Shown here piece after piece: positions 44,217-55,084 of a stretch of 64,000 nt of DNA. Below the pieces are notes generated by a model. The model was given only the letters and a program-made list of their open reading frames with translations, did not search any database and was not told where the DNA came from. The translations under genes and the position numbers were made by a program. This DNA comes from Simmondsia chinensis (lineage: Eukaryota; Streptophyta; Magnoliopsida; Caryophyllales; Simmondsiaceae): assembly GCA_018398585.1 (NCBI GenBank), contig JAGTTD010000018.1:9555501-9619500 (forward strand), written 5' to 3'. Numbering within the stretch: position 1 is the stretch's first letter; every line of letters starts with the position of its first letter.

Positions 44217-45545
44217 ATGATGACATAATACCAATAATTATAATAATAACAATAATAATTAAAAATAACTAAGAAAATAATAATAACAATAAAATATCAT
44301 TATAATAATAGTAGTAATAATAATATAATATTGACAAAGTAATACTATTCATGATAACAAAATAATAAAATAATTGAAGAGTAATGAGATATGAAAAATA
44401 TTGTTGATATTGATAAGGTAATTTTATTGATAATAATAAAATAATGACAATAAAATAATAATCAGAATAAGAAAATAATTAGAGTAATGATGGTGTTGGT
44501 AAAATGATGACAAAATAATAAAATAATAATAATAGTGATGACGATGATATAAGCAAAATTATTAAGGGTGACAATTAAATATGTGGTAATAAGTTAAAAA
44601 AATTTCAAATCAGATTATTAGCGAGTTTAGAATTAGGGTTAGTAAAATTTAATATACTGATAGTTGTAAGCATAATAAAAGCATGATAATTGCAAAATTG
44701 ACGCTTTCTCATTTAGTAAGAAATAAAAAGGAATTTATGTTAGGTTAAAATTGGGCTTGGACTTACGAAATGCAAGTTACATACGTACTAGTTTTACTGG
44801 ATCAAATTCCTCCTTGTTTGATTAATATTTAATGAATCTTTACGAAGTTTTCCCTCATGGTATTAATAGTCATTGTACCTTGTGACTATTTGGGATCAAT
44901 GGAATGAGCCAGTTGATGCTCTGATGTAGTAACTTGAGTAACTAATCGACTGCATTTATATTTTTTATAAATTTTTTTGAGTAAGAATTCTTTTTTGGGA
45001 TAAATATATTGTATTTTCTTCTTCTTTATTTTTTAAATTCTCTTGTCACTCTCTTCCTTTCTTTCTCTTTCTCTTCTTATTTGTTATACCTGGCACACCA
45101 CTCTAAGCATCTATTTATAGAGAAAGGATACCCCTTTTCCTCTTCTCTCTTTTCTTTAAAAAGTTTATATATATATATATGCGTGTGTGTGTGTGTGTGT
45201 GTGTGTACCTATTTGTGTGCGCGCATATGTGTATATATATTTATATTTTGTAATCTTTTTTTATTTTGATTTTTATTTTACAATTTAGGAATTTTTTATT
45301 TTTATTATTTTTTATTTGAATTTTTTTTATTCTTATTCACATTAGGTTAGTTTTTTTTCCATTATGATTTCTTGTTTTTATTTTATTTTATTGTTTTGAA
45401 AGTTACCTTCATGTATTCATTTGTACATTATATTAATCCAATTTATGATATGTACACTTAACCCTTTAAATATCTAGCCAAGTCGGAAGTGAGGCTCGTT
45501 TCTTCTTTTGCATTATCGTTCAGTAATTAATTGGGGTGGTTACGA
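44217..45545. other. AT-rich and microsatellite sequence
   Basis: 44217-44570 is TAA/TGA/ATG-rich low complexity continuing the microsatellite context seen at 39183-39216, as expected either side of the copia insertion. A (TA)n(GT)n run sits at about 45166-45207. No gene is visible. Confidence 0.6.
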
Positions 45546-45815
45546 CTAGTTGCCTTTGTTAAAAGAGATTTTTTTTATGGCCCAAATTGAGGTGTGTACA
45601 GCTGGATCCATGTTGCGTTCATACCAAAGTACATACATAGTCACTGAGAAGTAGAGACTGGTGATAATACTGTGAATCTCACGGGCTTTGATGTCTCGCA
45701 ACCTAGGGAACAGATTCACACCAAGGAAGTGTAAACTAATACAAAGACGTGCACAAGGTAACCTGCCTCTAGACGAACACGTAAAAAGGGCAAGCAAAGA
45801 AGAGGAGAATATGGG

Positions 45816-46371
45816 TATGAATGGCAATGGATCGAATTTGGGTCGGGTTTGCCTCTATCCAAATCCAACCCAGAAAAAATCCAACCCAATCCGAATCTAG
45901 AACAAACCCATTTATTCAATAAAAATTCTAACCCAAATCCATATCCATCGAGTGGAACAGATACCCAACCTAAATCCATAACCCATTTGAACCCTAGAAA
46001 AAAATTTTAAAATTATAATTCTATTATTAATATATACAATAATAATGTAATAATCGTACCTCAAAAGTCAATATTTAGATTAACCATTATGCCTTTTTTC
46101 TATTTAATATGTATAATTATAGTAATATAATATTAGACAATCATTTAAAAAGCTCTTATCCAATAATTCTTATACACTAAATATAATTGTGGGTTGGATC
46201 TGGGTTGGGTTTGGGTTGGATTTGATGTCATCCGAATCCAACCCGACCCAAAACCCATTCATCAACATCCAAATCCGAATTCATTTAAAACTCATTTTCA
46301 CATTGAAATCCTTCATAAATGGATCGGGTTGGATGGATGTGCAATAGATTCGGGTCCAATTGCCATCCCTA
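45816..46371. mobile_element. hAT-type MITE (556 bp)
   Basis: Ends TATGAATGGCAATGG and, reverse complemented, TAGGGATGGCAATTGG. Flanking 8-mers aatatggg (45808-45815) and aatgtggg (46372-46379) differ at one base. Subterminal tracts are rich in ggttggattt/aatccaaccc. It interrupts the distal L1 reading frame: reading resumes across it when it and one duplication are removed. No coding capacity. Confidence 0.75.
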
Positions 46372-47711
46372 AATGTGGGTCTCATCAGTAGAACTACACA
46401 GCATACATATGCTCTGAACATCCTAAGTCTAGTGCCTCAACAATTTGTTGCGGGTCTATAGCCACTCACAAGAGGCCAGCTAGAGTTGAAAACAGTGCCT
46501 CGCAATGTGGAGTGGAAACTAGAGCAAGTAATGGATGAATATCTCCAAAAGGGCCTCCCATCCACCTAATGTAGTCTGTAACCCCAGCCTGAGGGTTGAA
46601 GTCAACCAAGTCCCATATAGGTAAGAGCTCTATGCAACCCTGCGAAAATCTCCACTGACCACCTCTAAAAAATGTCGGAGATTCTGGAGTCCCATGATAA
46701 ACAGGTCAAGGTAAGCAAGCAGGAAGGGAAGCGCTCCGAAAGATAGCCGCACAACAACCAGCAATCCATCCAAAGGCTAGTATCAAGCCAATCTACAATT
46801 ACATGACAAAAGTAACCAAAACAGAGGTTGTGGACCTCAAGGATATGCCTCGAGCATCAGGAGGTCAAGCTCGTTACCAATATAGTTTAGCAGCTCCTTC
46901 CTCGAAGTCGATTGTGATGAACCTAACATGACCAAAATGAATAGGGATTCATCAGCAGAACCCATATATGCTTCACGATTGAGGTGTGGTTCCACTTAGA
47001 CAAACGGTGGTCCCCAAGCCACCCTCACATGTTGGATAGCATAGATTTCTCCACGCAACCTTCGCACCCCCTAGGGCCAACAAGGTGCCACTCAAGAGGA
47101 ATTTTACCAAGGTCGACTTGATTGTCCTAATGATCGTCTTCGGGAGGCATGAAGAGTGACGACCAGTAGACTTAGATAGGGAATAGGACAAACCTGATGA
47201 GCTAAAAGCCGCCACCATATAATAATGAGAGCGAAGTCCATAGGTGAATATGGGATTGAATACGGTTTGGGAGCGGTTTGCAGTCAATTAACCATAAACG
47301 GGAGGTAACGAGACATACACTCAAGTACCTGATTAGTCACTGCCCCAACATAAACCCTGTACATTAAGGATCCCAAGTTGCAACTCGTAATTGACTCCAA
47401 CAAGGAAAATCGTGCTCTTCGTTGCATTCGAGAATAGCCTCGAAAGTGTAGCAGAGTGATCTAATATCATAATAATCACTATCACATTGATGAGGTAGCC
47501 TTTGTAAAAGACCGTCAGATCATCTACAAAGGAAAGATGAGTTAGCTGAGTGCGCTGAAAGCTTGAATTAAAATGAAACTAAGGGTCATCCACAGCCTGA
47601 TGAAGAAGACCAAGAATCCCCTTCATGAACATGATGAATAGATACGGGGACATCAGATCCCCCTGGCGAACATTATGGTTAGAACTAAAGAAACGCTAGA
47701 GTTCGCCATTA

Positions 47712-47716
47712 ATGGT
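47712..47716. repeat. 5-bp target duplication, left copy (1.4-kb solo LTR)
   Basis: atggt, repeated exactly at 53729-53733. L1 RT coding resumes on both sides when the block between them is removed. Confidence 0.75.
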
Positions 47717-48594
47717 TGCTTTCTCTATTTTGTTTCAAGTTCTTTGTGTGTGGTCGCAGTAAATGTGAAAATAAAACAAACGTGCAAATGGGACTCATCG
47801 CAACTATGGAGTGAGCCTAATTACGAACCGCACGTCTTTGACCTCAACTACTCACCATTTTCAGAGAAAAGGTTGTGATATGTTGACGTATCTGACTTCA
47901 GTTATACCATGAGTTTTGCTTACACTTCAATTAAGAAGACTTTGTTAAATGGTTGAGTGGATTTTTTTTGTATTTTTATGATAGAAAATTAAAGGATATG
48001 GACCTAACTTAAGTGGCAGTTATAGTGACGGAGCAGGGGCCACAGACACCTTTCCTCGTACACTTAAAAGTTAGGAACTGAGGTGGAGACAAATCCAAGA
48101 GCTCAGTAGTCCACTTACAAGCCCGAGTCAATCAAGTCAATCAAGTTTTTAAGCTTGGAACCCTTGACTTATAATAACTAGAATGAGTTTAGGTCTGATG
48201 AGATTAAGATGGAGCAAACCATATTCAGGTCATTGGATTAAGACCAATGCAATCAAGGGACAAGCCTTGGCAGTTAAATCCCTAATTAATTGCACCAGCC
48301 TAAGTTCACCTGACTTATTAAGCAGTGACAGTAGTGTTAAGACCAATGTAATCAAGGGACAAGCCTTGGCCATCAAAGTCTTAAACTAAAGCATCAAATC
48401 TCAACTTGTCGATTTGTGGGAACATATTAAAACTGAAAAGTTATACCTGAAGCCTGAGAATTGTATTACTATGAACTTAAGTACAACAAAGATCTACATT
48501 ACGCTACACCTAGCTAAGTTACGCTACTCCTAAGAAAAAGCACAAGTGTGATGTAAAAGATAACTTAAAGAAGGTTTGGAATGGGTGTATGTAC

Positions 48595-48608
48595 TACTTT
48601 GGACTGAT
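48595..48608. repeat. 14-bp target duplication, left copy (RTE LINE 2)
   Basis: tactttggactgat, versus taccttggactgat at 53202-53215 (13 of 14). Confidence 0.78.
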
Positions 48609-48989
48609 ATAACAACAACAACAACAGTCCCAGTGCCACAAGGGCTCTTGCATATGCAGGGTCTGGGAGGTTGGATGTACGCAGTCTTCCCCCTTTAGGG
48701 TGCTACCTTTAAGGGAGGCTGTTTTCAAGGACCCCCAACCTAAGAGGCGTGTCATCATGGATGCGTAGAAGCCTGAAAGTAAGAGAACAATATAGTATTA
48801 GAGCAATATAAGGTAGTATATAGCATAAGCCAAGCACAATAAGCAAACTTAGTGGCAGGCAATCCGCACATATGCAAGTGCACAAGTGCTCTAGTACACA
48901 TATAAGTAAATAAGTTCGCCTAAATGTAAGCCAAAGAGGAAGTCAAGACACCTAGAGACACTAGTGCAGCCATGCATAAATAAGATGTA

Positions 48990-51950
48990 CTACTCTAAGC
49001 CGCTACCTCGGCTACCCCTATGCTCGCTCTCCAACTAGTTCTATCTAAGGCCATCTCCTCCCGTAGGTTTAGGTGGGTGAGGTCCTATCGAATGGTCTCC
49101 AACAATCTCTTCTTTAGCCTGCCTCTCCCCCTCCTCCCTAGCGTAGTATGGGATTGTTCGCATCTCCTGACTGGAACGGTCGACGGTCTCCTCCTAACAT
49201 GACCGTACCACCTTAAGCGCAGCTCCCTTAATTTATCCTCAATCGAGGCCACGCCCAATTTGCCTCTTATGACATTGTTTCTGATCCTATCCTTCCTTGT
49301 ATGTCTACACATCCACTATAGCATCCTCATCTTAGCCACCATCTTCTATGTATGATGATTTTTCATTGGCCAACACTCCTTCCCATAGGACATAGCCGGT
49401 CTCACTACCGTCTTATAGTATTTTTCCTTTAGTTTTAGTGGGAACTTTCTATCGCAGAGTACCGCAGAGGCCAACCTCCATTTATTCTAGCCTACTTTAA
49501 TCCGGTTGCTAATGTACTCGTCAACTTTGCTGTTCTGCAGAACCATGGAACCCAAGTATCCGAAACTCTCTTTTCTCTGTATGGTCTCAGATCCTATCTT
49601 GACGTCTTCTATGCTAAGCGTAGTAGATGGATCAAACTTGAGTTCATGTACTCGGTCTTGGGTCTATTGATACGTAAGCCCTTCTATTCGAGTGTCTTTC
49701 TCCACAATTCCAGCTTCTCGTTTACCTTTTCTCGAGACTCCCCCACCAAAACTATATCATCTCTGAAAAGCATGCACCAAGGCACATCCCCTTGATGTGC
49801 CTGGTGAGCTCATCCATTATCAGAATGAATAGGAAGGGACTCAAGGTAGATCCTTGGTGTACACCTACTGTTACTGGAAAGGCTTCAATCTCTCCTTCGG
49901 CTGTACGCACGTTTGTTTGTGTATCGTCATACATGTCTCTAATGGCCCTGATATATGGCACTGGAATGCCTTTCCTATCTAGCACCCTCTAAAGGACCCC
50001 TCTTGGCACTCTGTCATAAGCCTTCTCCAAATCAATAAAAACCACGCGGAGGTCCTTTCATCTCTCCCTGTATTGCTCTATCGTCCGCCTTAGGAGGTGG
50101 ATGGCTTCTAGTGTTGATCTCCTGGGCATAAATCCGAATTGGTTCTTGGAAACTTATGTTTGCTGCCGTAACCTCCTCTCTATGATCCGCTTCCACAGTT
50201 TTAGAGTGTGGCACATTAGTTTAATACCCCTATAATTGGCGCAACTCTGTATGTCGCCTTTGTTCTTATAGATCGGGACCAATGTGCTCTTCCTCCATTC
50301 ATACGGCATCTTTTTCCCCAGCAGAATTTGGTTAAATAATTTAGTGAGCCAGCTGGTGCCCTTCTGTCCAAGGCATTTCCATGCCTCTTGGTATTCTGTA
50401 TGGGCCAACAGCTTTACTCCTTCCCATACGTTTGAGAGCTTCCTTGACTTCGTCGAGATTAATTCGCTAGCAGTAGCAGTGGTTTTGGTGCCTCGCAGCT
50501 GTTTGGAGATCCCCTAGGGACATCTCAATGTTCCCCTGGTCGTTGAGCAAATCATGGAAGTAGGCTATCTACCTAGCTTTAATTTGTTGCCCGTCCGTAA
50601 GCACCTGGCCGTTTACCCCTTTTATGCACATTACTTGGTCCAAGTCCCTTGTCTTCCTTTCTCTTGCTTTAGTGATTTTATATATAACCCTGGCTCCCTC
50701 TTCGGTGTCTAGCCTTTTGTAGAAATCATCATATGCTCTTGATTGTGCTTCTCTGACTGCTCGCTTTGCTTCTTTCTTAGCTTGTTGATACTGATGTGTC
50801 TTGTTCTCTTCTCCACTCCTTTCTCACTCCTTAAAATAGTGTCTTTTGGCCTTAATCTTCTCTTGGTCCTCCTCCCACCACCACCAGGATTCTTTGTTTT
50901 TTAGTGCCCCACCATTTGACATGCCAAGAACCTCCCGTGCTAGTCCTCTGATCTTCTGGGCCAATTGGTTCTGGTTTATGTCTCCCTTCAGATCCCACGC
51001 GAGCTCAATCTCCACTCTTTCCTTATAGACTATGTACTTCTCCCCCTTCAAATCCCTCTAGCGCGTATATGTCTGCGCTGGTTTCCCCGTACTTCTGGCC
51101 CTCTTCTTGACCTTAACATCAGCACACACCACCTTATGTTGTGTAGAAAGGTATTCCCCTGGGATAACTCTACAATCCCTACAGTCTCTTTGTATCCTTC
51201 TCCTTAATAGTATGTGGTCAATATGTGTCCTTGTCCCACCGCTTTTGAACATGGTGATATGCTCATCCCGATTTCTAAAGAAAGTGTTGCCAATTATTAG
51301 CTCGTAAGTGACTGCAAAGTCCAGAAGTGCTTTGCCCTCTGCATTCCTAGTTCCAAAACCCCATCCTCCATGGTATGGGGCATACCATCCTCGGTCGTGC
51401 CAATATGCCCATTGAAATCCCTGGCAATCACCATTTGTTCGCTTAGGGCTATGCCTTGCATTGTTATGTCTAAGTTCTCCCAGAATGTTGCCTTCTCGTG
51501 CTCTGTTAATCCAGTGTGAGGTGCGTAGGCACTGATGATGTTCCATATCTCCCTGTCTAAGAAAATCTGAAGGGTTATGATCCTGTCACTAGTCCTGGAC
51601 ACTCCGACTACTTTATCCTTGAGACTGCTATCCACAATAAAGCCAACTCTATTCCTGCCTTTGACCATGCTCGCATACCACAGCTTATATTCCAACACGT
51701 CTCTGCCCCTCATGCCAACCCATTTAGTCTCTTCTAGATAAAGGACGTTGATCCTTCTCTTCATCATCATTTGGGTTACTTCAAAGCTTTTCTTTGTTAA
51801 CGTTCTGACATTTAGTGTCCCTAGTCCCAAGTTTTCCACCCCCTTTTGTTTCGTCCTCCCGCTTCCAATCCCCTTTGAAGATGGCCTCAAGTGTTGAGTT
51901 CCATAACTAGTAGCGCACATCCACCAACTGTCACTATAACAGATAATATA
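48990..51950 (-). pseudogene. RTE LINE 2 ORF: endonuclease and RT, heavily frameshifted
   Basis: The endonuclease is spread over two overlapping frames (51998-51297 and 51546-51058): LGTLNVRTLTKKSFEVTQ, LEETKWVGMRG, IARDFNGHIG and THIDHILLRRR. Both catalytic-region aspartates that are Asn in LINE 1 are Asp here. RT pieces: [34 protein letters not shown] (49985-49752), then a one-base shift, after which the catalytic box reads FRDDIVLVG instead of FADDIVLVG (~49770-49740). The C-terminal RLRWYGHVRRRP block is at 49230-49190. At least six frameshifts or stops. Confidence 0.85.
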
Positions 51951-52318
51951 GTATAGGAACATGAAGCATATCAATAACAATCCAAATTTATGCAGCACAA
52001 ATTAGTAAGAAGGATAAGTGAGCAAATCAAGATAATAATATCCAATAGCAGTAATTTAAATACTTCAATACTACCCTACAGTAAGAAGGGCGGATCAAAC
52101 CTGGTGCCGGTGCCTAGTCAAGGCTTTGACATCTGTAATACTTACCTGGGCCCACTTGTGGCTATGGTCTATGGGCTTTTGGTTGCAGAGGTGGGTTTGG
52201 CTTTTGGATTTGGATCGTCTGGTTTTGGGTTAGCCTAGGTTAGGTGGGGTGAGGGTTCAGTTCTAGGTTATGTGGGTATGGTTTAGGTTTAGTTTAGGTT
52301 TAGATTTAAGTCTAAGTT

Positions 52319-52343
52319 GGGGGGGGGGGGGGGGGGGGGGGGG
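52319..52343 (+). repeat. (G)25 homopolymer in LINE 2 5' UTR
   Basis: Equivalent in position to the G run of LINE 1 at 6895-6924. Confidence 0.9.
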
Positions 52344-52388
52344 TGGTTGATGGTTCGAAAGGGTGGGTGTTGGTGGTGTTGGGGAGGG

Positions 52389-52911
52389 TGTTATGATCCA
52401 AGAATCCGAGGCATGAACCCGGGGTGGCTGTGATGATGTCCTGCTGCTGTGTTGCTGCCGTTGCTGCTGCAGGGGCTGTTTTGCTACTGTTAGCTGTTGT
52501 TTGGGCTGTCGATACTGCTGCATTGTGATCTTTTGGGTAGTTGAAAGTTGTATTAGAGTGTTGGTATTGTAATGGGTAGCTAAGCTTGGTCGTGTCATGT
52601 AATAAGTGAGTTTAAGTTGGCCTTGGCGCCAAAATATCTTAGAGTGAGTTAGTGTTATGTTAGTTAGATATTCTTAGTTGATTTAGATATTTTCATTGCT
52701 TTAGATCCTATCTTGTAAGTAGTATAAATAAGAGGCTCTAGTTTGTAATCCATAACTTTTGATGAATGAATTGATATCTTTTGATATTTCTCTCTATTTC
52801 TCATCTCCTTTCCCTTCTTATCTCATCTAAACTCTATATTCTTTCTCATCTCATACTCTCTCTATCCCAACCAAGGTTAAGGCTCAAGAGCTAATTTTTG
52901 AAACCTTAACA
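52389..52911 (+). mobile_element. 523-bp solo LTR with perfect 5-bp target duplication
   Basis: It begins TGTTATGATCC, ends CCTTAACA and is flanked by gaggg on both sides (52384-52388, 52912-52916). Inside are a TATA-like tagtataaataagagg (52719-52734), a 'gatgaatgaattgatatctt' leader and a CT-rich stretch. No internal region or second LTR is present, so it is the product of LTR-LTR recombination. It resembles the gypsy 3' LTR at 3206/7538-7913 in layout. It sits in the G-rich 5' UTR of LINE 2. Confidence 0.85.
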
Positions 52912-54040
52912 GAGGGGTGGTGGTGGGGTGGTTCATAGGGGGTGTGTGGGGGTTGCGGTGGGGGGAGTGAGGGTGGGGTGTAGGATGGTGGTGGTGGGAG
53001 GGGGGGGTGGTGTCCTACGGGCTGGTGGTGATGGTGATCGGAGTCGTCGAGGGGTGGTGGCGGTGGTGTTTCGCCGGGGGGGGGGGGGTGGTGGTTGGGG
53101 ATGGTGGAGGGAGGTGTAGGGAGGGGTTTGTTAGAGAGAGAGAGAGAGAGAAGTCAGAGAGTTTGCCTCAAAAAAGATATCCACTAAACGAAGCAAGAGA
53201 GTACCTTGGACTGATGCAGAGTCCTTTATTTATAGACCACAAGAAATAACGACTGCTCCTTCTTTTCCAGCAACTCCACCCTTATCTAGCCACTAAGCTC
53301 TCTCTTGCGCGTGCAAATCTTCAATGAATTTGCCTTGCATTCAGTATTGGAGGGAAATACGTGGTGCCTACGTCCGAATTCTTAGTGGAAATCTCCTCTA
53401 GAAGTCATACGTTCTTTTGGATTAAGCTTAACGCCCAAGTAACTGAAATTACCCTCCAAGTAACTGCCTCGAGCTTGGAAACCACCTATCCTGCAACCTT
53501 CTTGGCAGCCCCTCGAGCTCGAGCTCACTTCACCCCTCAACCATCTCGAGCCTTGAGTGGTTGACACCCTTGTCTAAGGTAATTACCTTTGCAGGATGTT
53601 GGGCTCGAGATGCCGTTATCTTAGTACTTAAAGGCCTGACTTCCCTCGAGAAGGCCCTCATGTGCTAACTACGTGGCACTTTGTTCAAAACGGCGTCGTC
53701 CAGCCCCCTTGAAATTAGGGTGTAAACAATGGTGATTGAAGCGACCCGTAGTATTGCATTGCCAACCCCATCCAATCATTACCTTTGGGATTCCCATACA
53801 CTTCACGTCTACTAAAATGAAGTCCTATCGCGCCATGCTGAAAGATTTTCGGATCAACCTTCAAGGCATAATGCGGCAAAACATGAAGCTGATAGTCGTG
53901 CATAAGCTCCTGTGTCAAATGAATACTATCAGAGATCGTCAGGCCAGGGATAATGGCTGACTGTGCATCGTCTATCGACTACTCAATGACTCCGTTCAAC
54001 CTGTTTGTAAAAATCTTAGTGGTGCACAATCGTGTATCTC

Positions 54041-55084
54041 AGTGTGTGGGTGGACCATTTTTTTGTTTGAATGTAACAATGAGGGTTTGATCTTGTATAC
54101 AGAATGGTTTGTCTTGCATGTTAATTTAACCTTGGTGTTATAGTTAATCTTGGTAATGAGCTTCTAGGACTTGTGAGTTCTTGGAAGATTTGTGTATGTT
54201 TTTGCCTCATTGGTAACGTCGTCGTTCATGTTTCTTTGTGGCTATATATCAAGTAATTTGAATGATTATATCATGTTGTTTTTAGTGCTAAATCTTGTCA
54301 TTTACATGCTATCTAGGTGTTGTCCTGTTGGTCTTTTAGCTATATCTTGTTCAATTTTAGTCAAGTTTAAGGAAAATTGGTTTAGTTGGTTGATATGAAT
54401 GATCTGGTGTTACCCTGCAAGACAGTTTGGCCCTTGAGATTAGTTTTTTTGTGCCTTGTTTTCTTGTTCTAGGAAAAGGGAAAGGTTTTAGGTTAAGTTG
54501 TTAGAACCATTGATTGACTATAAGTTTGGTATTTAGTTGATGTTTAGATACCTAGGCTTGAGTTATAATGAATAAGGTTGTATACTCTTGATGGGTTGTA
54601 AGCTAGGAGCCTAAACTAGTGGAGTGACCAAAGCAACAAATATCATTGTAATTTACTCGAACAGAAATTCACAAACAATTTATCTAATTTTACTAATACT
54701 ACTTGAGTTTATTTTTAACTATCTTATCAATTCTAGGTTATTACATCTAACGGTGGATCCGTTAAATTCATAGGATCATAATTTAATAGATCACCACCAT
54801 GATCTTAGAAATTATCTTACAATAGACTCCTTTGAAAATCAAGGTCCTTACAAAACAACTACAATGAGTTTCGATTACCTTGATCCGATCTTAAACATCC
54901 AAATTTTGGTAAAGATAATAAGTTTTTGTATAACTTGTTTTACAAAGAAACTAAACAACCATGCTCAAATTTAACATGAGCAACATGATTGAAGCACAAA
55001 ATCATGACACTCAGACTACTATAGTATAAATTGGAAGACCAGCTGAACAACTTAAACCACATTAGGCAATCATGTTATCAAATT
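54041..55084. other. Unassigned AT-rich sequence
   Basis: No coding evidence. Short plus frames (for example 54192-54398) lack recognisable motifs. Confidence 0.3.

Larger units (their letters stand above)
48609..53201 (-). mobile_element. RTE-type LINE 2 (older copy)
   Basis: It is colinear with LINE 1: TTG-repeat 3' end at 48609, 3' UTR with cagtgccacaagggctcttg, RT and endonuclease traces, then a C-rich (sense) 5' UTR with a 25-base G run (52319-52343) and a GA run (53131-53150). Without the solo LTR nested at 52389-52911 it is about 4.07 kb. The last ~50 bp (53151-53201) have no counterpart in LINE 1 and could be true 5' UTR or junction filler. It inserted about 10-25 bp downstream of the TATA box of the host LTR. 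Confidence 0.85.
47717..53728 (-). mobile_element. Solo LTR (~1405 bp) split by RTE LINE 2
   Basis: Sense-strand (minus) ends are TGTTTACACCC at 53728 and GAGAAAGCA at 47717, bounded by a 5-bp duplication. Removing the LINE (48609-53201) and one of its duplications leaves about 1405 bp, a plausible LTR with no internal region. U3 (53728-53236) has cctcgag/ctcgag words; a TATA box ctataaataaa lies at 53225-53235 on the minus strand. Downstream (48594-47717) a ~37-bp word (aagaccaatg.aatcaaggg...) is repeated at 48240 and 48338. The family is not identified; the layout resembles Tat-type Ty3/gypsy LTRs. Confidence 0.68.
45546..54040 (-). mobile_element. L1-type LINE remnant, interrupted by a MITE and a nested LTR/RTE block
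   Basis: The minus strand carries L1 pol in order. RT start: FTNRLNGVIE then AQSAIIPGLTISDSIHLTQE and HYALKVD (54035-53850), then DFILVDVKCMGIPKVMIGW (53830-53770). After the nested block: VRQGDLMSPYLFIMFMKGI (47680-47620), LTHLSFVDDLTVFYKG (47550-47500), a LPKTIIRTIKSTLVKFLL block ending AKVAWRNLCYPTCEGGLG (47150-47020), and the distal zf-RVT-like part IHSIITSLYFSVTMYVLWYE (45670-45620). RT FADD reads FVDD. Stops and frameshifts are common. The 5' end and endonuclease are missing. Confidence 0.75.

Noticed and set aside
48183..48389. KGQALA-like words suggesting a Ty3/gypsy RNase H
   Set aside because: The word recurs because of a DNA direct repeat inside an LTR; no other RNase H residues are present.
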